In this document: one piece after another, positions 12,392-19,263 of the stretch
Layout: each line of letters starts with the position of its first letter
How positions within the stretch are numbered: the stretch's first letter is position 1
Assembly: GCA_031260605.1 (NCBI GenBank)
Contig: JAISLF010000091.1
Location: 1 to 54,769 of the forward strand
Source of the DNA: Oscillospiraceae bacterium
Lineage (GTDB): Bacteria > Bacillota > Clostridia > Oscillospirales > Oscillospiraceae
Direction of reading: 5' to 3'
DNA length: 54,769 nt
Position numbers and translations under genes: made by a program
The notes under the pieces: model-generated
Told to the model about the DNA's origin: nothing
Databases searched by the model: none
What the model saw: only the letters and a program-made list of their open reading frames with translations

Positions 12392-13147
12392 CTACTTTTT
12401 GTTTACAAGCTCGTTGCGCACGGTGTGCGTAAACCCGGTCTTGCCGTCTTTGGTTACAACCTCGCCCGCATACAGAGCAACGCGCACATCATGACCGAGC
12501 GAGTCCCATATCTCCTCAATCGTCGCCTCAAAATCCTGCTCAAGACTTATCGGAACAGGCGTTCCCTCAAAGGACGGCAGCGGATCTCCGTCCGAGGCAT
12601 ATGTATGAATAAGCTGACCGACACCCGCCTCGGGGTAGTTGTACTCGTAGACGGAAAGTCCCGGAAACAGGCTTTTTACGCCGATATTTTTCAGAATCGA
12701 CAGCTTATAGCGCCCGTCACTCTCGACGACGGCGCAAATGCGCGGCGTGTAGTTCGGCTTGTCGTCCTCATATGAAAAATCGCGCAGCGCGTCTGAGAGC
12801 GAGCGTTTTTTGCGGTGCGCGTCGGCAACCGCGTCTGTCTGAACGCCATTTGTGACAATCAGCGCGTCCCCCTGACGGATAACCGCGTTATATATGATAT
12901 TGTGCGGGTCTTTAAGCAGAGACTCGTCAAAGGCCTTTGTCGCAAGCACATATTTTGCGCCGAGAAGCTTCTTTTTAAGTCCGGCCTTTGCTTTAGCCAA
13001 AACGCGGTTGCGGCTCTGCTCACTGCGAGCCGTAATAAAATAGAAAACCCAGGTTTTCAGTCCGTCAACGGAGCGCCCGACAAGGATTCCCCGTCCCGGA
13101 TAAGAAACACCGCTCAGGTATTCCCGAATAGTGCGTAGCTCTGACAT
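12392..13147 (-). CDS. PurO-type IMP cyclohydrolase
   Basis: Likely closes FAICAR to IMP. The 251-residue protein begins with the typical REYLSGVSYPGRGI segment and contains the conserved ARSEQSRNRV, as in the IMP_cyclohyd family known from archaeal PurO and some Clostridia. The ORF-track start (GTG at 13165) overlaps the ribosome-binding site GGAGGA. The ATG at 13147 with that site 10-11 nt upstream is the better start. The next gene downstream is AICAR formyltransferase, so the pair replaces bifunctional PurH. Confidence 0.85.
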   Translation of the reverse strand: MSELRTIREYLSGVSYPGRGILVGRSVDGLKTWVFYFITARSEQSRNRVLAKAKAGLKKKLLGAKYVLATKAFDESLLKDPHNIIYNAVIRQGDALIVTNGVQTDAVADAHRKKRSLSDALRDFSYEDDKPNYTPRICAVVESDGRYKLSILKNIGVKSLFPGLSVYEYNYPEAGVGQLIHTYASDGDPLPSFEGTPVPISLEQDFEATIEEIWDSLGHDVRVALYAGEVVTKDGKTGFTHTVRNELVNKK

Positions 13148-13172
13148 AGCTTTTGTTTCCTCCACTTAGTGT

Positions 13173-13397
13173 TTATTTATCGTACTTTCCTGATTTCAGC
13201 TCTTTTATGCACTTAAACAGCCCGTAAGCGCCGGCGACAATGAGTACAACATCGAAAACCATGAAGAGTGTATCCTCAGCTGTAAAAATCAGCATTGCGA
13301 GCGACAAAAGTATAACAGCACCGCACACAATGGCCTGAATTACCAACGATTTTTTCTGCTCTGACATTTTCTGCTTTGACGTTTTCTGCTTTGACAT
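13173..13397 (-). CDS. Small two-TM membrane protein
   Basis: Unrecognised 74-residue protein. The basic, Lys/Gln-rich N-terminus contains a short repeated segment (SKQKTSKQKMSEQKK). Two hydrophobic stretches follow (about 18-37 and 44-62) and a basic C-terminal tail. It sits between rsmG (18 nt upstream) and the IMP cyclohydrolase gene, in the same orientation, so it is probably co-transcribed. Nothing indicates a function. Confidence 0.6.
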   Translation of the reverse strand: MSKQKTSKQKMSEQKKSLVIQAIVCGAVILLSLAMLIFTAEDTLFMVFDVVLIVAGAYGLFKCIKELKSGKYDK

Positions 13398-13414
13398 ATT
13401 ATCCTCACTTCAAA

Positions 13415-14182
13415 TTATAATGGTCGGGTCTCAATCTTTTTGTAGCTTCTCGGGTAAGACTGCGGCGTCGGCACTGTCTTTTCAATAACGACAAGCCGCC
13501 GCTTCAGGCTCTCCTTTGCGTCCAGCTCAAGGTCCGTAATGCGCCGAACTTTGCCGCCGAGAACCTCAATTGCGTTTTCTGCCTCGTTAAGCTCTTCGTC
13601 CGTGTCGCAGCTTTTCATTGCAAAAAACACGCCGCCGACTGCCACAAACGGCAGACACAGCTCCGACAGGCGGCGCAGGTCACTGACAGCACGCGCCGTC
13701 ACAAGGTCAAAACTCTCGCGGTATTCCGGCTTTCGTCCCAGCTCCTCCGCGCGTCCGCACAGAACCTGCACCTTGGCTTCACGCCCGCTTTCAGCAAAAA
13801 GCTTCGCCGCGCAATTCTCTAAAAACGCACATCGCTTTGCCCTCGGCTCCAACAGAACTACTTCAAGCGCCGGCATTTCCGCCGCAACCGGGATTCCGGG
13901 AAAGCCCGCACCGCTTCCGACGTCAAGAAAGCGCCGTCCCGCAGTGCCTGACTGTAATTCCGGCTGCGTCAAGAGCGCCAGACTGTCGGTAAAATGCAGC
14001 AACGCGCTGTTTTTGCCGCCCTTTATCGCGGTAAGGTTCTGCTTTTCGTTCTCTTGCGTGAGCAGTTCGTAAAACAGGCGGTGCAATTCGGGGTGCGCAA
14101 GGTTAATCCCAAGCGTTCCGGCTCCGCGCGCGAGTGTCTGCGAAAACTCCGCAATATCGCCGTCTGATAAAAGCTCCGCCAT
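13415..14182 (-). CDS. rsmG: 16S rRNA (guanine527-N7)-methyltransferase RsmG
   Basis: SAM-dependent methylation of G527 in 16S rRNA. The 255-residue protein has the SAM-binding motif FLDVGSGAGFPGIPVA and downstream ARAVSDL of the GidB family. The ORF-track GTG at 14185 lies inside the serS stop codon. The ATG three nt later (14182) is a more natural start. In many Bacillota rsmG sits next to parAB near the origin; here serS and a coiled-coil protein gene separate them. Confidence 0.95.
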   Translation of the reverse strand: MAELLSDGDIAEFSQTLARGAGTLGINLAHPELHRLFYELLTQENEKQNLTAIKGGKNSALLHFTDSLALLTQPELQSGTAGRRFLDVGSGAGFPGIPVAAEMPALEVVLLEPRAKRCAFLENCAAKLFAESGREAKVQVLCGRAEELGRKPEYRESFDLVTARAVSDLRRLSELCLPFVAVGGVFFAMKSCDTDEELNEAENAIEVLGGKVRRITDLELDAKESLKRRLVVIEKTVPTPQSYPRSYKKIETRPL

Positions 14183-14184
14183 CA

Positions 14185-15474
14185 CTACGGCTTTTTGATT
14201 ATTTCAAGCCCGCCGAGGTACTTGCGCAGAACCTCAGGCACGACAACGCTGCCGTCCGGCAGCTGATTTTGCTCGACAAGCGCGGGAAAAATGCGCGAGG
14301 TCGCGAGCCCCGAGCCGTTCAGCGTGTGAACAAGCTCCGGCTTGCCCGTTGACTCGCGGCGGAAACGAATCTGTCCGCGCCGCGCCTGATAATCGCGGGC
14401 GTTTGACACGGAGGAGACCTCCTTGTAGCCGTTCATCGAGGGAATCTGAATCTCAATATCGTAGGTTCGCGCCATAGAAGCGGAGCAGTCCCCCGCGGCA
14501 AGCTTTACTGTGCGGAAATGAAATCCGAGACAGGACACAAGGCTCTCCGCCCGCGTCACAAGCTCTTCAAACGCCGCGTCAGAATCCTCCGGGCGCGTAA
14601 ACTGCACCATCTCCACCTTGTTGAACTGGTGTCCGCGCACCATTCCGCGCTCGTCTGAGCGGTACGAACCCGCCTCACGCCTGAAGCACGGCGTGTAGGA
14701 GATGTATTTTCTCGGCAGGTCGGCTTCTGACAGGATTTCGTTTCTGTGCAGCGACACAAGCGCCGCCTCGGCCGTCGGCAGCATATAGTGCCGCCTGTCG
14801 TCCGTCGGGTTCGCTATTTTGAACACCTCGTCGGCGAATTTCGGGAACTGTCCCGCTGTCAAGCCGCATTCATACTCAAGCATATGCGGCACAAGCATAA
14901 GCTCATAGCCGCCCGCCAAATGCGAATCAATAAAGTAGTTCAGCAGCGCCCACTCAAGCCTCGCGCCAACGCCGCAGTACACCCAAAAGCCGCTTCCGGC
15001 AAGCTTTGTCCCGCGCTCGTAGTCTATCAGCTTCAGGTCTGTGCAAATATCCACGTGGTGTTTCGGCGCAAAGTCAAACGTCTTTGCCTCGCCAAAGTAG
15101 CGAATCGGCTCGTTGTTTTCCTTGCCGCCGGGCGCAAGGTCCTCGTCCGGAATATTCCATATGCCGAGCTGAACCTCCTCAAGACGGTCTTCAACGCGGC
15201 GCAGCTCATCGTCCTGTTCCCTGATTTTTTCCTTGAGCGCAGACAGCGCGGCGAAAAGCTCTGCCGTGTCCTGTCCGCTCTTTTTCAGCTGCGGAATGTC
15301 CTTTGATAGCTTGTTTTGCTCCGCCTTATCGGACTCCACACGCGCGATAATATCGCGGCGGCGCGCGTCCAGCTCTAATATTTCATTCGTCTCATCCGTC
15401 GCGTCATAGCCCTTTTTAGCAAGAAGCTCAATAAATTTGCCCGGATTTTCTCGTATCAACCTAATATCGTTCAT
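14185..15474 (-). CDS. serS: Seryl-tRNA synthetase SerS
   Basis: Class II synthetase of 429 residues. An N-terminal long antiparallel coiled-coil arm (about 30-110) for tRNA-Ser binding is followed by the catalytic core with motif 2 (CFRREAGSYRSDERGMVR) and motif 3 (LNGSGLATSRIFPALVEQNQ). No T-box leader is visible in the 78 nt upstream, so it is probably expressed from the parAB transcript. rsmG starts at its stop codon. Confidence 0.97.
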   Translation of the reverse strand: MNDIRLIRENPGKFIELLAKKGYDATDETNEILELDARRRDIIARVESDKAEQNKLSKDIPQLKKSGQDTAELFAALSALKEKIREQDDELRRVEDRLEEVQLGIWNIPDEDLAPGGKENNEPIRYFGEAKTFDFAPKHHVDICTDLKLIDYERGTKLAGSGFWVYCGVGARLEWALLNYFIDSHLAGGYELMLVPHMLEYECGLTAGQFPKFADEVFKIANPTDDRRHYMLPTAEAALVSLHRNEILSEADLPRKYISYTPCFRREAGSYRSDERGMVRGHQFNKVEMVQFTRPEDSDAAFEELVTRAESLVSCLGFHFRTVKLAAGDCSASMARTYDIEIQIPSMNGYKEVSSVSNARDYQARRGQIRFRRESTGKPELVHTLNGSGLATSRIFPALVEQNQLPDGSVVVPEVLRKYLGGLEIIKKP

Positions 15475-15552
15475 TATCTATGCCTTTTTCGGTAGTAAAA
15501 ACTGATCCCTCACAGACCGCCGCCTATACTGACGGCAGCACTGAATCGGGTT

Positions 15553-15993
15553 CTAAAATTCCGGGACAAGCCCGTATTTTTCACAAAGCTTATGATACGC
15601 TCTTAACAGCGCATCGTATTTTACCGTCCACTGCGCATCGGATTCCTGCGCCGTGGCTGACGCGGCTTCTGCCGCACTGTCAAGCTCGTCCTGCAAATCC
15701 TCAATCAACTCGGCAAGCTCCTGCATTTGCAAATCCTGCGCCGCGATTGTTTGCGTCAGCTCAGCGTTTTTGTCCGTCAGCGATTTGTTTGTGTCCTGCA
15801 TCTGCTCGATTTTTGCCTGCGCGGACCACAGCTCAGAGCTGTTTCTTTTGGAAATAAGAATTGAGATGACCAAAAAAATAAGTATAACCGCAACAAGCAC
15901 AATGCTGTAGCTCAAAACTGTTTTCTTAGATCCGAGGAGCGTCTCACGCTGCTCATTTGTCAGCGTGGCGTCCCGCTTTTTCAGTATTTTCAT
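15553..15993 (-). CDS. Single-TM coiled-coil protein downstream of parB
   Basis: Unrecognised protein of 146 residues. A basic N-terminus (1-25) is followed by one TM helix (about 27-48), then about 65 residues of heptad-like coiled coil (AKIEQMQ...ELIEDLQDELD) and a short C-terminal domain ending YHKLCEKYGLVPEF. The topology recalls FtsB/DivIC-type septal proteins, but specific motifs are missing. It lies 19 nt after parB and before serS. A role at the membrane in segregation or division is possible but is only inferred from position. Confidence 0.65.
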   Translation of the reverse strand: MKILKKRDATLTNEQRETLLGSKKTVLSYSIVLVAVILIFLVISILISKRNSSELWSAQAKIEQMQDTNKSLTDKNAELTQTIAAQDLQMQELAELIEDLQDELDSAAEAASATAQESDAQWTVKYDALLRAYHKLCEKYGLVPEF

Positions 15994-16012
15994 ATCTATT
16001 CTTTCCCGTAGC

Positions 16013-16891
16013 CTACCGTTTTACGCCGAGTCTTTTAATGAGCGCGTCAAAATCGTCGCTCCCGTAAAACTCCAGCGTCAGCTTGCCGTAGCCCTTGTTG
16101 TTCGCCGTAACCGACACCTTGCGTGACAACTCCCCTGATAATTCGCGCGCAAAGTCTGACAAATATCCGCTGTTCTTCGTCTCGGCCGCCTTTTTCGCGG
16201 GCACCTCGCCTGAGAGCAGCTTTTTCACAAGAGCTTCCGCCGCACGCGTCGTCAGTCCGTTTGCGACGACCTCTTTTGCTGTTTTTTCAATAAGCGCCGC
16301 GTTTTTCAGCGGCAGAAGCGCACGCGCCGTTCCTGAGGACAGCTCACCGTTTTTCACAAGCTCAAGCGCAACCTCCGGCAGCTCCAAAAGCCGCATTGTG
16401 TTCGCGATATACGGACGTGACTTGCCCATTCTTGCGGCGATTTCCTCCTGTGTCAGGCTGAAATCCTCGGCAAGGCTTTTGTAGCCGGCGGCTTCCTCTG
16501 CGGGATTCAGGTTCTCGCGCTGGAGGTTTTCAATCATCGAAAGCTCCGCGACTCCCCGCGTGTCCGCCTCGATAATGCGAACAGGAATTTTGTCAAGTCC
16601 GGCCTTTAGCGCCGCGCGCCAACGCCGCTCTCCGGCGATAAGCTCAAACCTGCCGTTATCCGTTTTTCGCGCGACGACGGGCACAATTATCCCGTGCTGA
16701 CGCACCGAATCGGCAAGCTCCGCCAAAGCCTGCGCGTCAAAATGCTGCCTTGGCTGGTCGGCTCTCGGGTCAAGCCTGTCTGTGGGTATATACTCAAAAT
16801 CAGAGCTTGCGGCGGCGGCTTCAATCTCCGCGCCGGCTTCTCCGAAAAGTGCGTCCAGTCCCGTTCCGAGACCTCGTTTCTTCTGTGCCAT
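16013..16891 (-). CDS. parB: Chromosome-partitioning protein ParB (Spo0J)
   Basis: Binds parS and, with CTP, forms a sliding clamp that loads SMC. The 292-residue protein has the short N-terminal GLGTGLDALFG ParA-interaction motif, the CTP-binding box GERRWRAA, a helix-turn-helix (TQEEIAARMGKSRPYIANTM), and a C-terminal dimerisation domain. 25 nt downstream of parA. No GTTTCACGTGAAAC-like parS site was seen in this window. Confidence 0.95.
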   Translation of the reverse strand: MAQKKRGLGTGLDALFGEAGAEIEAAAASSDFEYIPTDRLDPRADQPRQHFDAQALAELADSVRQHGIIVPVVARKTDNGRFELIAGERRWRAALKAGLDKIPVRIIEADTRGVAELSMIENLQRENLNPAEEAAGYKSLAEDFSLTQEEIAARMGKSRPYIANTMRLLELPEVALELVKNGELSSGTARALLPLKNAALIEKTAKEVVANGLTTRAAEALVKKLLSGEVPAKKAAETKNSGYLSDFARELSGELSRKVSVTANNKGYGKLTLEFYGSDDFDALIKRLGVKR

Positions 16892-16916
16892 CTTTATTAT
16901 ATCCGTATTCCGTGTG

Positions 16917-17666
16917 TTATTTGCGCTTCAAAAATTCATCCGCAAGCTCGCGGTACGCCTGTGCGCCGCGTGAGCCCGGGTCATAGTTTACAACGGGCGC
17001 GCCGTAGCTTGGCGCCTCCGCTATTCTGACAGAGCGTGGAATGGTAACTCCGTATACCTTTCCGGGAAAATACTTCTTTATCTCCCGCGCAACCTCGCGC
17101 GAGAAAACCGTGCGCGTGTCGTACATTGTCAGCAGCACGCCCTGAATCTCAATATCGCGGTTCAGACTCTGCTTTACGCGCCGAATGCTTGTTATGAGGT
17201 CCGCTAAGCCCTCAAGAGCGAAAAACTCGCACTGCACGGGAATGAGAACCGAATCCGCCGCGCAAAGCGAGTTAACTGTCAGCAGTTCAAGAGACGGCGG
17301 ACAGTCGATTAAAATATAGTCGTACTTGTTTTTGACGGAAGACAGCGCTTTTTTCAGCACAAATTCACGTTCCGGTGCGGACACAAGCTCAACCGTCGCG
17401 CCCGAAAGTGCGCGGTTTGCCGGAAGAATATCGCCGAACTCCGTTTTGCGCACAGCTTCCTCCGCCGGCGCTCCGCAAAGCACGTCGTATATCCCGAACT
17501 CCGCGTTTTTGTCAACACCCATTCCGGTCGTCGCGTTCGCCTGCGGGTCCATATCCGCGAGCAAAACGCGAAGCCCGCACGCAGTGAGCGCGCTGGCTAA
17601 ATTGACGGTGGTCGTCGTTTTTCCGACGCCGCCCTTTTGATTTGTTACGGCAACAATCTTACCCAA
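16917..17666 (-). CDS. parA: Chromosome-partitioning ATPase ParA (Soj)
   Basis: Walker-type ATPase of 249 residues with the deviant Walker A KGGVGKTTTTVNLA at the N-terminus and LIDCPPSLELLT (Walker B). The length and absence of an N-terminal HTH mark it as chromosomal Soj rather than a plasmid ParA. The TTG start has a GGAG site 9 nt upstream. It is the first gene of the long minus-strand run, preceded by the E2 repeat element. Confidence 0.95.
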   Translation of the reverse strand: MGKIVAVTNQKGGVGKTTTTVNLASALTACGLRVLLADMDPQANATTGMGVDKNAEFGIYDVLCGAPAEEAVRKTEFGDILPANRALSGATVELVSAPEREFVLKKALSSVKNKYDYILIDCPPSLELLTVNSLCAADSVLIPVQCEFFALEGLADLITSIRRVKQSLNRDIEIQGVLLTMYDTRTVFSREVAREIKKYFPGKVYGVTIPRSVRIAEAPSYGAPVVNYDPGSRGAQAYRELADEFLKRK

Positions 17667-17718
17667 ACAAAAAATCTCCGCTAACGCATATCTTTACTCA
17701 ATGCAATAAAACTGCATT

Positions 17719-17877
17719 TATAGTCAATTAACTTGAAAAGCGCTCTGGATTTGCGAGGATATTTTTCGGATTGCAAGGATGAGGACGCCGACGTGTCGTA
17801 ACCCGTCAAGGACGAAGACACAGCAATGCGGAAAATAGACCGCAAAGGCAGACCGTTTTTCAAGTTAATTGACTATA
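17719..17877. repeat. 159-bp inverted-repeat element E2
   Basis: Perfect 21-bp terminal inverted repeats (starting TATAGTCAATTAACTTG at 17719; complement ending at 17877). The interior contains GGATTTGCGAGGATATTTT and a right arm with GTCAAGGACGA. It shares length and the GGACGA core with E1 (11.0 kb), and its terminal and internal motifs with the split copy at 36.4/37.7 kb. It fills most of the 340-bp gap between parA and the dehydratase-activase operon. No coding potential was seen. Confidence 0.8.
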
Positions 17878-18006
17878 CGACTCATTATATCAAATGCAAA
17901 GTGTTATTTCAAGTCTTTTCGTGAAAAAACAAAATAATTCACGGTAAAAACACATATGCACTATGCCCGCTCAGTACCGACCCGGCGCAAACAGCGCCGC
18001 CGTGCG

Positions 18007-19263
18007 CTATCTCTTTGCGTTTGCAATCATCAGCTTTATTCTGTTTTCCTGATTAATCCGCGTCGCGCCGGGGTCAAAGTCTATCGAGACGATATTGCTT
18101 TCCGGGTAATCGTCCTTCAGGCGCTTTATCATCCCCTTGCCGACGATGTGGTTCGGCAGACACCCGAACGGCTGCGTGCAGACGATATTCGGTGCTCCTG
18201 AATGAATCAGCTCCAGCATTTCCGCAGTCAAAAGCCAGCCCTCGCCCATCTTGTTGCCGTACCCGAGATAGCCCTTTATCAGCCGCTGCAAATCGGAAAA
18301 CGATCCCATTTTGCGGAACTTCGGAAATTCGGACAGCACCGCCGCCATTTCCCGCTGATACCCCTCAATATACCGCTGCATAACGGTGCAAGCCACCTTT
18401 TTAATCCAAGAGCCGCCGTAAAGGTCAACATCCACGACGCGGTTGTTGATCTTGAATATCATAAAGTCCGTGAGTCCCGGCACGACAGGCTCGCACCCCT
18501 CCGACAGCAGGAAATCCTCAAGGTTGTTGTTGCCCAGCGGCGCAAATTTCACGTAAATCTCGCCGACAATGCCGACAAGCGGCTTGTTTCTGTTTTCGAC
18601 AAGCGCAATCGCGGCAAAGTCCCGCGCAATTTCGCGCAAAACGCCGCGCATTTGACGCTTGCCAAGACCGCGCCTGTGCCGAAAGCGCTCAATCAGCTGA
18701 TGTGTCCACTTTTCCGTCAGCGCGTCACTGTCCCCCGCCTGAACCTCATACGGCTTTGTCTGGTTTCGCAGCCAGACGATAAAATCGCCGTAAATCATAC
18801 TTGCCAGCAGCTTTCGCACCATGCCGAGTCCGAGCTTAAAGCCGGGGTTTTTCTCAAGCCCGGATATGTTCAGCGAAATAACGGGAATGTGCCCGTAGCC
18901 GGATTTTTGCAGCGCCTTTCGCAGCAGATGTATGTAATTCGACGCGCGGCAGCCGCCGCCTGTCTGCGTTATCATAAGCGCAAGCTTTGTGTCGTCGTAC
19001 TGCCCGGATTTCACCGCTGACAAAAGCTGACCTATAACCAAAAGCGCCGGATAGCACGTGTCGTTATGCACATATTTCAGCCCGTTTTCGACGACGACGG
19101 AGTCCGTTTCCGTCAGCATTTTCGTCCTGTAGCCGTACTGGTTGAAAACCTCCGAAATCAGCGTGAACGTGACCGGAAGCATATTCGGAAACAGTATTGT
19201 ATAGCCGCGCTTCATCTCCTTTGTGAAGATAACGCGCCCGCCGCTTTCCTTTTTTTTGCTCAT
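18007..19263 (-). CDS. 2-hydroxyacyl-CoA dehydratase-like (HgdB-related) component
   Basis: 418-residue protein resembling the C-terminal part of the large activase/dehydratase-related proteins of Clostridia. Conserved cysteines (HNDTCYPALL, TQTGGGCRASNY, CTQPFGCLPNHI) fit iron-sulfur ligation. The ATG overlaps the stop of the activase gene by 4 nt (ATGA), so the two are coupled. Together they would form an ATP-driven, ferredoxin-fed reductase for a difficult substrate; the substrate is not known for this branch. In many relatives both parts are one ~1400-residue chain. Confidence 0.75.
   Translation of the reverse strand: MSKKKESGGRVIFTKEMKRGYTILFPNMLPVTFTLISEVFNQYGYRTKMLTETDSVVVENGLKYVHNDTCYPALLVIGQLLSAVKSGQYDDTKLALMITQTGGGCRASNYIHLLRKALQKSGYGHIPVISLNISGLEKNPGFKLGLGMVRKLLASMIYGDFIVWLRNQTKPYEVQAGDSDALTEKWTHQLIERFRHRRGLGKRQMRGVLREIARDFAAIALVENRNKPLVGIVGEIYVKFAPLGNNNLEDFLLSEGCEPVVPGLTDFMIFKINNRVVDVDLYGGSWIKKVACTVMQRYIEGYQREMAAVLSEFPKFRKMGSFSDLQRLIKGYLGYGNKMGEGWLLTAEMLELIHSGAPNIVCTQPFGCLPNHIVGKGMIKRLKDDYPESNIVSIDFDPGATRINQENRIKLMIANAKR

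Noticed and set aside
16013-18006. parS site near parAB
   Set aside because: I searched for a GTTTCACGTGAAAC-like palindrome here and elsewhere in the window and found none; CACGTG occurrences lack the flanking arms.
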